Below, in pieces: positions 26,016 to 34,042 of a stretch of 64,000 nucleotides of DNA. The DNA comes from Nostoc sp. ATCC 43529 (GTDB taxonomy: Bacteria > Cyanobacteriota > Cyanobacteriia > Cyanobacteriales > Nostocaceae), in contig LWTK01000060.1 of assembly GCA_003326205.1 (NCBI GenBank), positions 1 through 64,000 of the forward strand. Direction: 5' to 3'. A program made the translations under genes and the position numbers. Numbering within the stretch: position 1 is the first letter of the stretch; every line of letters starts with the position of its first letter. Under the pieces are notes generated by a model. It saw only the letters and a list, made by a program, of their open reading frames with translations. It had not been told where the DNA came from and searched no databases.

Positions 26016-28109
26016 ATGGAAGTAATCTATCAGTATGCCTGGCTGATTCCGGTATTACCTCTTTTTGGGGCAATGCTGGTCGGTCTAGGGTTAATCTCGT
26101 TGAATCAGGTGACAAATAGCCTCCGGCAGTTGAACGCTGTAGTCATTATCTCCCTAATGGGAGCGGCTATGGCGCTGTCGTTTGCCTTGTTGTGGAGTCA
26201 AGTCCAAGGACATCCGACTTATACCCATACCCTGGAGTGGGCTGCGGCAGGCAATTTTCACCTGAGCATGGGCTACACTGTTGACCACCTGACAGCCCTA
26301 ATGCTGGTGATTGTGACAACAGTAGCCTTATTAGTCATGGTTTATACCGACGGCTACATGGCTCACGATCCCGGTTACGTGCGGTTTTATGCTTATCTCA
26401 GTTTGTTTGGCTCTTCAATGTTAGGTTTGGTGCTTAGCCCCAACCTAGTACAGATTTATATATTCTGGGAACTTGTCGGGATGTGTTCCTACTTGCTGGT
26501 CGGCTTTTGGTACGATCGCAAGTCAGCCGCAGATGCCGCACAAAAAGCATTTGTAACCAACCGCGTGGGCGACTTTGGTCTTTTGTTGGGGATTTTAGGG
26601 CTGTTCTGGGCAACGGGAAGCTTTGATTTTAATATTATGGGCGATCGCCTCGCCCAACTCGTAGAAACAGGTTCTATCAGCAATTTTCTCGCTGTCCTGT
26701 TTGCGATTTTAGTTTTCCTCGGCCCAGTAGCCAAATCTGCCCAATTCCCTCTACATGTCTGGCTACCAGATGCAATGGAAGGCCCCACCCCCATTTCTGC
26801 CTTGATTCACGCGGCAACAATGGTGGCGGCGGGTGTTTTCCTCGTAGCCCGGATGTATCCAGTATTTGAACATGTCCCAGCAGCAATGACGGTTATTGCC
26901 TTTACTGGGGCATTTACGGCGTTTTTGGGGGCAACTATCGCCATTACCCAAAACGACATCAAAAAAGGCTTGGCTTATTCCACCATTTCCCAACTCGGTT
27001 ACATGGTGATGGCAATGGGAGTGGGTTCCTACAGTGCTGGACTATTCCACCTAATGACCCATGCCTATTTCAAAGCGATGCTGTTCTTGGGTTCAGGTTC
27101 AGTAATTCACGGTATGGAAGGTGTCGTCGGCCACGACCCAGCTTTAGCCCAGGATATGCGGATGATGGGCGGACTGCGGAAGTATATGCCAGTCACAGCA
27201 ACCACCTTTTTGATTGGTTGCTTGGCAATTTCTGGTATCCCCCCCTTTGCTGGGTTCTGGTCAAAAGATGAAATTCTAGGGCAAGCTTTTCAGGCTAACC
27301 CATTCCTCTGGTTGATTGGCTGGTTAACCGCCGGTATTACTGCTTTCTATATGTTCAGAATGTATTTTATGACATTTGAAGGCAAATTCCGGGGAACTGA
27401 CGACAAAATCAAGGAAAAGCTCAAGAAGGCGGCGACAATCGTCCTAGAGTTAGAGTCAGAAGAACCAGTGCCGAATTATGGCCCTGGGGCAATGAAAAAA
27501 GGAGAATTGGCGGCACACTCCCATGACTCCCATGACTCCCACGGACATCACAGCGATTCTCCCCACGAATCGCCGTGGACAATGACTCTGCCATTAGCAG
27601 TTTTGGCAGTGCCTTCGATTTTGATTGGTTTGCTAGGAACTCCGTTTGCCAATTACTTCGAGCATTTTATCTTTCCACCAACCGAAACCCTCTCGGAAGT
27701 TCTAGAAAAAACTGCCGAGTTCGACCCGACAGAGTTTTATATTATGGCGGGTGCTTCAGTGGCAATTTCCGTGGTGGGCATTACCTTGGCAGTGTTAATG
27801 TACTTGCGGGGTAAAATCGACCCGGCGGCGATCGCGGCTAAAATCAAACCACTGTACGAGCTATCCCTCAATAAGTGGTACTTTGATGACATTTACCACC
27901 GCGTTTTTGTCCTCGGCTTGCGTCGCGTAGCCAGACAAGTTATGGAAGTTGACTTCCGCGTTGTCGATGGTGCAGTTAACCTCACAGGCTTCTTCACCCT
28001 TGTCAGCGGCGAAGGTCTGAAATATCTAGAAAACGGTCGCGCTCAATTCTATGCCTTGATTGTGTTTGGGGCTGTTTTGGGTTTAGCGATCGTTTTCGGT
28101 GTGACCTGA
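26016..28109 (+). CDS. ndhF1: NAD(P)H-quinone oxidoreductase subunit 5 (NdhF1)
   Basis: NdhF1 is the proton-pumping antiporter-like membrane subunit of thylakoid NDH-1, which carries respiratory and cyclic electron flow from ferredoxin to plastoquinone. The 697-aa protein has about 16 membrane segments. Recognised motifs are YIFWELVGMCSYLLVGFWY, the LPDAMEGPTPISALIHAATM segment and DIKKGLAYSTISQLGYM. A histidine-rich linker (HSHDSHDSHGHHSDSPHES, near residue 510) sits between the conserved core and the C-terminal lateral-helix region; it is encoded by a short CATGACTCC repeat. GTG 26013 is in frame three bases before ATG 26016. ndhD1 follows 2.1 kb later. Confidence 0.96.
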   Translation: MEVIYQYAWLIPVLPLFGAMLVGLGLISLNQVTNSLRQLNAVVIISLMGAAMALSFALLWSQVQGHPTYTHTLEWAAAGNFHLSMGYTVDHLTALMLVIVTTVALLVMVYTDGYMAHDPGYVRFYAYLSLFGSSMLGLVLSPNLVQIYIFWELVGMCSYLLVGFWYDRKSAADAAQKAFVTNRVGDFGLLLGILGLFWATGSFDFNIMGDRLAQLVETGSISNFLAVLFAILVFLGPVAKSAQFPLHVWLPDAMEGPTPISALIHAATMVAAGVFLVARMYPVFEHVPAAMTVIAFTGAFTAFLGATIAITQNDIKKGLAYSTISQLGYMVMAMGVGSYSAGLFHLMTHAYFKAMLFLGSGSVIHGMEGVVGHDPALAQDMRMMGGLRKYMPVTATTFLIGCLAISGIPPFAGFWSKDEILGQAFQANPFLWLIGWLTAGITAFYMFRMYFMTFEGKFRGTDDKIKEKLKKAATIVLELESEEPVPNYGPGAMKKGELAAHSHDSHDSHGHHSDSPHESPWTMTLPLAVLAVPSILIGLLGTPFANYFEHFIFPPTETLSEVLEKTAEFDPTEFYIMAGASVAISVVGITLAVLMYLRGKIDPAAIAAKIKPLYELSLNKWYFDDIYHRVFVLGLRRVARQVMEVDFRVVDGAVNLTGFFTLVSGEGLKYLENGRAQFYALIVFGAVLGLAIVFGVT

Positions 28110-28171
28110 TTTGTGTAGCGGCTATGCAAACGAAGTCCGCCTGCGTTGACTAAAAAAAAATTAAGTTTTTG

Positions 28172-28192
28172 AAACCCGCGCAGGCGGGTTTT
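28172..28192 (+). terminator. Terminator after ndhF1
   Basis: AACCCGC (28173-28179) pairs with GCGGGTT (28184-28190) across a four-base loop and runs into TTTT. It ends the ndhF1 transcript and so separates it from ndhD1. Confidence 0.75.
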
Positions 28193-28234
28193 ATGTTTTT
28201 AGACACCGTTTATAAATAACCGCCCTTTTAACCC

Positions 28235-28600
28235 CTACAACTCCTCGATTGTCACCAATCCGCCTTCTGTAAACTGGATTATGAGTTCTTGCTCATCCAA
28301 CAAAGCAGTCCCAAGTAAAGGTCGCCTTCCAGTTGCAATAACAAGAACTTCTCGCTCTTCACCATCCCAAAGGACGATCGCTTCGTGAAGTGGTAGCAAG
28401 ACTTCGCTATTATCTGCCAAATTTGCAGTCGTGTCGTGTCTGAATGTCAATCCCATCAGTGAAACCGCTTCTAGAGGAAGGCACAATTCCCCAGTGAAGC
28501 CTGTATCTATGACGAACTCAATAGGTATGCTTGAGCCGTTCGGCAGCAAGAATGTCAGTGTAACAGTTGCATGTCTGTCCGTCACGATTCCAGAAATCAT
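28235..28600 (-). CDS. Clan AA (retropepsin-like) aspartic protease
   Basis: This 121-aa protein fits the small single-domain retropepsin-like proteases of bacteria. The catalytic motif is FVIDTGFTGELCLP, with Asp32 in DTG, and RRPLLGTALLDEQEL near residue 95 is the matching hydrophobic-hydrophobic-Gly segment. Such proteins are expected to work as dimers. Its ATG overlaps the TGA of the upstream gene (ATGA, 28597-28600), so the two are translationally coupled. The pair, set beside a toxin-antitoxin pair, behaves like an addiction-module gene block, but the substrate is unknown. Confidence 0.85.
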   Translation of the reverse strand: MISGIVTDRHATVTLTFLLPNGSSIPIEFVIDTGFTGELCLPLEAVSLMGLTFRHDTTANLADNSEVLLPLHEAIVLWDGEEREVLVIATGRRPLLGTALLDEQELIIQFTEGGLVTIEEL

Positions 28601-28869
28601 TTGTAGACACGTTCCATGACACCACCGAAGGAGACAGCAACGTTATATCCAATGCGAATACCAAAGAGTCGGGCGTTTGGATGCTTTTTACTGAGGCTAC
28701 GGGATGCTTTTAAGCCAGTTTTATCGATTTCGTAATCACCTGTCTCAATGTCGATGATTACCATCTTGCCGATATTTTCTTCCACTTCTACCTGCTGACG
28801 AATGCTGCTTTCGTACAAGTGCTTTGCACGTCGCGCCACCTCTTCACGGCTTAACAGGATTGCCTGCAT
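28597..28869 (-). CDS. Hypothetical partner of the aspartic protease
   Basis: This 90-aa protein has an N-terminal helical part (MQAILLSREEVARRAKHLYE) and a C-terminal segment with IIDIETGDYEIDKTG and LFGIRIGYNVAVSFGG. I recognise it as the small gene commonly found in front of clan AA proteases in cyanobacteria, but no function is known. The ATGA overlap with the protease indicates co-expression. It could be the protease's substrate, its inhibitor or a DNA-binding partner; the sequence does not decide. Confidence 0.75.
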   Translation of the reverse strand: MQAILLSREEVARRAKHLYESSIRQQVEVEENIGKMVIIDIETGDYEIDKTGLKASRSLSKKHPNARLFGIRIGYNVAVSFGGVMERVYK

Positions 28870-29112
28870 ACGTTAACTCCTGATTGCTACGCTTCCTCTT
28901 TTAATTTTTCCATGTTACCCTTACCTCTTTATCAGAATATGTTTAAGAAAATAAGTTAACAACACAATCACTTAAATTTCATGACTTGAAAACTCAGATG
29001 TAAATATGCTTCAGCCAAACTCAGATTTTATCCATCTACGTAATCTACTTATAGCCCAAAACTGGAAGGAGATAGAATTTTATTACAAGTGGTAAATCAA
29101 ATAGCGATCGCG

Positions 29113-29376
29113 TTATGAAAAAAAGCTTTCATAATCGTCATGACTACCTATCCAGAACCATGTAACTGTGTCACCCTCCAAAACCCCAATTGCTCGATAA
29201 TTGCGAGTTATTCTGACAGACCAAATATTCTCCTCGTTATTTATACATTTGAAATGCAAAGAGGGATGAAAAGGATTTTCTCTCCATAACTGATAAGCTT
29301 TTCTCGCACTTTCTCTAACTTGCTTTTCAAGAGACTTATATTTATCCCAAAAAGAAGGAAGAGTTGCACACTTCAT
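29113..29376 (-). CDS. RelE/HigB-like toxin
   Basis: This 87-aa protein has the fold pattern of the RelE/ParE superfamily: a helical N-terminus (FWDKYKSLEKQVRESARKAY), then strands with SLHFKCI, WSVRITRNYRAIGVLE and TVTWFWIGSHDDYESF. The conserved basic residues in VRITRNYRAI and the terminal HDDYE pattern are typical of ribosome-dependent mRNA interferases. It starts inside the TGA of the upstream antitoxin gene (ATGA, 29373-29376), the usual antitoxin-first order. Confidence 0.88.
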   Translation of the reverse strand: MKCATLPSFWDKYKSLEKQVRESARKAYQLWRENPFHPSLHFKCINNEENIWSVRITRNYRAIGVLEGDTVTWFWIGSHDDYESFFS

Positions 29377-29603
29377 AAATTTTCATAATTCATTGGTTTT
29401 GCAAGTCCTTCTGCAATCTCTCTTTTAGCAGATTGGGCAGATGCAATCAGTTGTTGTTGAGTTTTCTTAAATGACTTATCCCATTTCAATTCATCTTGCA
29501 AATCTTCTAGGTACTCTCGGAGATGCTCTGCAACTCTTTCTTGCACATCTTCAGATAAAGATTCCATCATCTTAATTACAGTAGCGATCGCTGGAGATGA
29601 CAT
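29373..29603 (-). CDS. Antitoxin of RelE-type module
   Basis: This 76-aa protein reads MSSPAIATVIKMMESLSEDV at the start and continues helical (VQERVAEHLREYLEDLQDEL, then KWDKSFKKTQQQL), as in small cyanobacterial antitoxins placed before RelE-like toxins. The C-terminal tail (KREIAEGLAKPMNYENL) is the kind of flexible segment that binds the toxin. Overlap by ATGA with the toxin gene supports coupled translation and probable autoregulation. A HIP1 octamer lies near the start. Confidence 0.85.
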   Translation of the reverse strand: MSSPAIATVIKMMESLSEDVQERVAEHLREYLEDLQDELKWDKSFKKTQQQLIASAQSAKREIAEGLAKPMNYENL

Positions 29604-29648
29604 AATCCAATTTTCCTTATCAATCCCTGTCTATTTTACTAAAAAAAT

Positions 29649-29909
29649 TCAATCAAATCGCCTGCTGTAGTCCCAAAGCTCTGAAACTGGGAAAGTTTGC
29701 TGCCCTGCTGCTGCTTGTTGCACAGACTCTTGCAAATCGGCTAATATTTGTGCTTTTGGCTCATGTTCATCTACCCAAGCTAAACCACTGGCGTTATCAG
29801 AATTTATGGAACTTATAAGCTGTTGCTAAAGTTCTATAGGAACAAGTACATCTGTTGTTTGTCCATTTGCGTTGGTAACATAACGAATCTGATTTTCAAT
29901 TTGTGCCAT
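29649..29909 (-). pseudogene. Antitoxin-like gene interrupted by an in-frame TAG
   Basis: From ATG 29909 the minus strand reads MAQIENQIRYVTNANGQTTD and then VLVPIEL, followed by TAG (29826-29828), and continues in the same frame as QQLISSINSDNASGLAWVDE, HEPKAQILADLQESVQQAA and PVSELWDYSRRFD before TGA at 29649. In related cyanobacterial proteins I recall IELWQQLI at this point, so TGG (Trp) changed to TAG by one base. The result is a 27-residue truncated peptide unless the stop is read through. No toxin gene of its own remains next to it; the intact antitoxin gene begins 46 bases downstream. Confidence 0.75.
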
Positions 29910-30060
29910 TATCATAGGGTTGTTTCTCATGTCATGCTTATTTGCACCAAATCGCTTTTTCGACAACCACCAAACAGCATAGTGTATTTTTAGCGATCGC
30001 CACTTTAGACTACGCGATCGCATCTCTAGAACCCTAGTTTAGCGGCTTTTTTTGGGTAAA

Positions 30061-30117
30061 TTTTTGACTTGACTGGGGGTATCCTAACCCACATTCCGTA
30101 CCCCCAAATGTCAAAAA
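30061..30117. promoter_or_regulatory. Two-tier inverted repeat upstream of ndhD1
   Basis: TTTTTGAC (30061-30068) pairs with GTCAAAAA (30110-30117), and inside it GGGGGTA (30075-30081) pairs with TACCCCC (30099-30105). A further pair, GGGGATT (30139-30145) and AATCCCC (30182-30188), follows. These structures lie between the toxin-antitoxin block and ndhD1 and could be a terminator for the minus strand or a regulatory leader for ndhD1. Confidence 0.4.
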
Positions 30118-30254
30118 AGACTCACAAAAAGAAAAACCGGGGATTGCTAATTTAATTAAATCAACCTAACGAGTAAGACCAAATCCCCAAAAAGCTGTTA
30201 GTTAATAACTAGTGACTTTTTGCCAAACATGATTTTGATAGCAGACGAATTGCG

Positions 30255-31832
30255 ATGAATACAGCTAATTTCCCGTGGCTGACGACGATCATTCTGTTTC
30301 CGATAGCGGCGTCACTACTGATTCCCATCATCCCAGATAAAGACGGCAAAACAGTGCGCTGGTACTCCCTGGTTATCGGGTTGATAGATTTTGCACTGAT
30401 TGTTTACGCTTTTTATACTGGGTACGATTTCTCCAATCCAGATTTGCAGTTGGTGGAGAGTTACCCCTGGGTACCGCAACTCGATTTGAATTGGTCAGTA
30501 GGGGCTGATGGCTTGTCCATGCCTCTGATTATTTTGACTGGATTCATTACCACCCTAGCGGCTCTAGCAGCTTGGCCTGTGACCTTCAAGCCCAAGCTAT
30601 TTTACTTTTTGCTGTTGGCGATGTATGGCGGTCAAATTGCCGTCTTCGCCGTCCAGGATATGCTGCTGTTTTTCCTAGTGTGGGAATTGGAGTTGATTCC
30701 GGTTTACCTGCTGCTGGCAATTTGGGGAGGCAAAAAGCGGCAATATGCAGCGACCAAGTTTATTTTGTACACCGCTGGCGGTTCGCTGTTTATTTTGGTC
30801 GGTGCTTTGACAATGGCCTTTTATGGCGATACAGTCACTTTTGACATGCGATCGCTCGGTCTCAAAGACTACGCCCTCAATTTCCAACTTTTGGTTTACG
30901 CTGGCTTCCTAATTGCCTACGCCGTCAAGTTGCCGATTATTCCCTTGCACACCTGGCTTCCGGATGCCCACGGTGAAGCTACAGCCCCCGTACACATGCT
31001 ACTAGCAGGTATTCTGCTGAAAATGGGCGGTTACGCTCTGATTCGGATGAATGCCCAAATGTTGCCTGATGCCCACGCTTATTTTGCGCCCGTATTAGTG
31101 GTTTTGGGGGTAGTAAATATCATCTACGCCGCCCTGACATCCTTTGCCCAGCGCAACCTGAAGCGAAAAATCGCTTACTCCTCAATTTCTCACATGGGCT
31201 TTGTGACCATTGGGATTGCTTCCTTTACCGATTTGGGTTTAAGTGGAGCAGTATTGCAAATGGTTTCCCACGGGTTAATTGGGGCGAGTTTGTTCTTCCT
31301 TGTGGGCGCAACTTATGACCGGACACACACCCTGATGTTGGATGAAATGGGCGGTGTCGGTAAGAGAATGCAGAAAATTTTCGCTATGTTCACCGCCTGT
31401 TCAATGGCATCTTTGGCATTGCCAGGAATGAGCGGTTTTGTAGCAGAATTAATGGTATTTGTTGGCTTTGCTACTAGCGATGCTTATAGCTCTACCTTCA
31501 AAGTTATTGTAGTTTTCTTGATGGCAGTTGGGGTGATTTTAACTCCCATTTATCTGCTGTCGATGTTGCGAGAAATTTTCTACGGTCAAGAAAACGAAGA
31601 ATTAGTTTCTCACCAAGCTTTAATAGATGCTGAACCCCGTGAAGTATTTATCATTGCTTGTTTGTTAGTGCCAATTATTGGTATTGGTTTCTATCCGAAA
31701 TTGCTCACTCAAATGTACGACTCCACAACTGTACAATTGACAGCAAGATTGCGTAATTCAGTGCCGACATTAGCACAACAAAAACCAGAAGCGCCAAAAC
31801 TTTCTTTGAGTGCGCCAGAAATTGCTAATTAA
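30255..31832 (+). CDS. ndhD1: NAD(P)H-quinone oxidoreductase subunit 4 (NdhD1)
   Basis: NdhD1 is a second proton-pumping subunit of thylakoid NDH-1 and pairs with NdhF1 in the respiratory/cyclic-flow form of the complex. The 525-aa protein has about 14 membrane segments. Conserved motifs are FFLVWELELIPVYLLLAIWG, LPIIPLHTWLPDAHGEATAP, LLKMGGYALIRMN and RNLKRKIAYSSISHMGFV. LPGMSGFVAE is also present. Start ATG 30255. In related genomes ndhF1 and ndhD1 are next to each other; here 2.1 kb with accessory genes separate them. A terminator follows the gene. Confidence 0.96.
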   Translation: MNTANFPWLTTIILFPIAASLLIPIIPDKDGKTVRWYSLVIGLIDFALIVYAFYTGYDFSNPDLQLVESYPWVPQLDLNWSVGADGLSMPLIILTGFITTLAALAAWPVTFKPKLFYFLLLAMYGGQIAVFAVQDMLLFFLVWELELIPVYLLLAIWGGKKRQYAATKFILYTAGGSLFILVGALTMAFYGDTVTFDMRSLGLKDYALNFQLLVYAGFLIAYAVKLPIIPLHTWLPDAHGEATAPVHMLLAGILLKMGGYALIRMNAQMLPDAHAYFAPVLVVLGVVNIIYAALTSFAQRNLKRKIAYSSISHMGFVTIGIASFTDLGLSGAVLQMVSHGLIGASLFFLVGATYDRTHTLMLDEMGGVGKRMQKIFAMFTACSMASLALPGMSGFVAELMVFVGFATSDAYSSTFKVIVVFLMAVGVILTPIYLLSMLREIFYGQENEELVSHQALIDAEPREVFIIACLLVPIIGIGFYPKLLTQMYDSTTVQLTARLRNSVPTLAQQKPEAPKLSLSAPEIAN

Positions 31833-31868
31833 ATAGCGATCGCTAATTTCAATTAATATTGCTTTGAG

Positions 31869-31893
31869 GGCGGGTTTTGTACCTGCCTTTTTT
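31869..31893 (+). terminator. Terminator after ndhD1
   Basis: GGCGGGT (31869-31875) pairs with ACCTGCC (31881-31887), with one G-T pair, and runs into TTTTTT. Confidence 0.7.
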
Positions 31894-31900
31894 GTAACTA

Positions 31901-32018
31901 GTGGTCTGTCCCAAAAGTTTTGAGAGGTTCGTAGTAAGCACTTTAGTGCTTCAAAATTATAGGACTAAAGTCCTTACTACAAACATATTTATCCATCAAA
32001 ATTAATGGGACAGACCAT
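31901..32018. mobile_element. MITE with 12-base terminal inverted repeats and TA flanks
   Basis: TGGTCTGTCCCA (31902-31913) and TGGGACAGACCA (32006-32017) are perfect terminal inverted repeats; the repeat extends with AAAGTTTTGA against TCAAAATTAA. A nested hairpin GTAGTAAG...CTTACTAC lies inside. TA is present on both sides (31899-31900 and 32019-32020), as expected for duplication by IS630/Tc1-type transposases. It carries no gene. Confidence 0.75.
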
Positions 32019-32060
32019 TAGTCATTAGTCATTAGTCATTGGTCATTGGTCATGAATTAT
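32018..32060. repeat. GTCATTA heptamer tandem repeat
   Basis: A run of TTAGTCATTAGTCATTAGTC units immediately follows the MITE, continuing as TTGGTCATTGGTCAT. It belongs to the same heptamer family as 17435-17480. Confidence 0.7.
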
Positions 32061-32271
32061 TCTCCTTTAAATTCTATCGTTAATGTCAAATCAAAATACT
32101 AGCCCAAATGTCAAGCAATAAAAAAGTAAGAAATAAATATGATGGCTCTGCTATAAGCCTGATTAAATAAGACTTTCGGGTGGGAAAGACAGCGCAAGCC
32201 TGTTGCTCAGTCTTGGCTAGAGTATGAGAAAAATATGGCGTAAAAAATAAATCTAAATCATCAATACTGTC

Positions 32272-32844
32272 TTAGTTTTGAGATACAAAAAATGTTTTAT
32301 CAATTGATTCAACTCCATCAAGATTTGCTGTAATTTTCCAATTACCTGGCTTATCTAGCTTAGGATTAAAACGATAGTAATACCAAGTATAATGGGTTGC
32401 ATTTTTAGGTTTAAAATCGTAAGCAGAACTGCCTACAGGGCTTCCTGTTCCATCTTGTAAAGACCAAATCACTTGATAATTTTTATTAGGCTTAAGACCA
32501 TACCATGTAGTATAAAAAATTATTTCTCCTTTACTCATCGATACAATATCAACAGAATCTTTAGGATCATTTTCTTTGGTGAGACTTGTTGTAATTACTA
32601 AACGAGATTGCTTCGCTATAGGTCGTAAATTATCTCCTGGTGTTTTATTTGCTTTTTCTGTAAAACTTTTAACTTGTAATTTTAAATCTTCCATATCAGA
32701 TTCTAAACGTGCTACTTGCTGGCCTAATTGATAAATAACTGTACTAACAGCTACTATTGCAGTAGGAACAACAGCAATTAGTATCGCTATCAGTATCTGA
32801 ACAAAATTTATAGAGGTAGTACCATTATTTTTATTGCTCTCCAC
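32272..32844 (-). CDS. Membrane-anchored hypothetical protein
   Basis: I do not recognise a family for this 190-aa protein. One membrane segment lies near the N-terminus (FVQILIAILIAVVPTAIVAV, about 14-35). A short coiled coil follows (LGQQVARLESDMEDLKLQVK), then a polar domain of about 110 residues with several aromatic strands (ATHYTWYYYRFNPKLDKPGNW). This is the layout of a protein anchored in the membrane with an extracytoplasmic beta-sandwich-like domain. The gene stands alone with long AT-rich spacers on both sides. Confidence 0.65.
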   Translation of the reverse strand: MESNKNNGTTSINFVQILIAILIAVVPTAIVAVSTVIYQLGQQVARLESDMEDLKLQVKSFTEKANKTPGDNLRPIAKQSRLVITTSLTKENDPKDSVDIVSMSKGEIIFYTTWYGLKPNKNYQVIWSLQDGTGSPVGSSAYDFKPKNATHYTWYYYRFNPKLDKPGNWKITANLDGVESIDKTFFVSQN

Positions 32845-33536
32845 TTATTGGACACTCCTGCCTTTTGTTTTACACTGAAATTCGTTCAACAGATGCTGAT
32901 TGCGGAACATTATCTGAAAGCACCGATAAAATTATAAAGATGGTACAAGGCTAGGTAATAAGCTTTTATTTCATATAGTTTCTAAGAAATTAGAAAAACT
33001 ATAAACTTATACGTGTATATGTACTAACTGATACCCAATTGTTTATTTATTGATCCCAATAAACATTTTTTTATAATTATTTAGTTTATTGGGGTAATTA
33101 AATTACCGAATATCTATATCTAATTAACTCTAAAACTCATTTATTAGTAATTCATAAGTCTAAAGGTAGAATGTATATCTAACCTTTGGTTACTACAGAT
33201 AATAAACTGTATAGAAAGGCGTAAACGACTTAGTATTAAATTGGGCTAGTGTTACGGAAGCTGCGGCCAGGGACAAACTAAACAGTTCAGGTTATATAAC
33301 AAGAGGCGGATCTGACTGACACGTTTGGGAACTAAGTATTCTATAAAGCTTACATAATAAGCGTTTCAGGATTTTATGATATTTTGAGATAGCAATCAAC
33401 TACGCTGTGATGTAGGCGATTACCTACGGTGGGGCGTAGCCCATCGCTTCAATAATACTTGAAGTTCCGTTAATAACTAGAGTCGGAACAAAGGGATATT
33501 ACTTGAGATTCATTTCAGTTTATCTATTTGAGGCAA
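32845..33536. other. Long AT-rich spacer
   Basis: No gene is seen in these 692 bases. Most is very AT-rich. Near 33410-33450 a palindromic repeat of the Nostoc type (TAGGCGATTACCTACGGTGG, then GGGCGTAGCCCATCGC) occurs. Confidence 0.45.
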
Positions 33537-33791
33537 TCAAGACACATCATTTTCTAGTTCCTCGATTTGCTGTAATGTTTGCCAGCCAGCTTGCCACTGG
33601 GAGTTATCTTGTAATAATTTGGCATTTATCCAGAAACGAACTTTAGGATCGCAAGCAGCCACCATTTCAGCGTATACCCACTTACCCTGATTTTTACGGT
33701 TGACAACTTGGAAGTGTCTCCATCCATCAACTTTTTGTTGTGCTGTCCACTTAGAACCGAGTAAATAAGGAAATTTTTGTTTTTTAGTCAT
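33537..33791 (-). CDS. TIGR02450-type tryptophan-rich protein
   Basis: The 84-aa product carries the hallmark of this short family: FPYLLGSKWTAQQKVDGWRH, FQVVNRKNQGKWVYAEMVAA, VRFWINAKLLQD and SQWQAGWQTLQQIEELE, with several conserved tryptophans. The function is unknown; the family occurs in cyanobacteria and gamma-proteobacteria. I place the start at ATG 33791 (MTKKQKFPYLL); upstream codons are read from repeat sequence and are not conserved. Confidence 0.85.
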   Translation of the reverse strand: MTKKQKFPYLLGSKWTAQQKVDGWRHFQVVNRKNQGKWVYAEMVAACDPKVRFWINAKLLQDNSQWQAGWQTLQQIEELENDVS

Positions 33792-33861
33792 TGGCATTGG
33801 GCATTGGGGATTGGAAGAGGATGAGAAGCCGAGGTGATAGAGGGTAGAGGGGAAAGACTTA

Positions 33862-33980
33862 TAGGACTTACGCACGAGTTACGAAATAACGTAGACGCAA
33901 AGCGGCTTGCCGCAGGCTACCACAGAGGCGCAGAGGACACGGAGAAATCAGAGTTTGAGAGATATTTTGCGTAAGTTCTA
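33862..33980. mobile_element. MITE-like element with TAGGACTTACGCA termini
   Basis: TAGGACTTACGCA (33862-33874) and TGCGTAAGTTCTA (33968-33980) form a 13-base inverted repeat with one mismatch. Inside is GC-richer palindromic repeat sequence (AAGCGGCTTGCCGCAGGCTA) and GGACACGGAG. The same ends occur at 55854-56009. No coding capacity. Confidence 0.65.
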
Positions 33981-34042
33981 ACTTATTGGAACTTCCCCTG
34001 TGCCTCTTTGCCCCATCTCCCTGATCTTTCCACTCGCTTTAC

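Noticed and set aside
26489..26993. Several antisense frames inside ndhF1
   Set aside because: Antisense to a highly conserved gene; no start signal or similarity.
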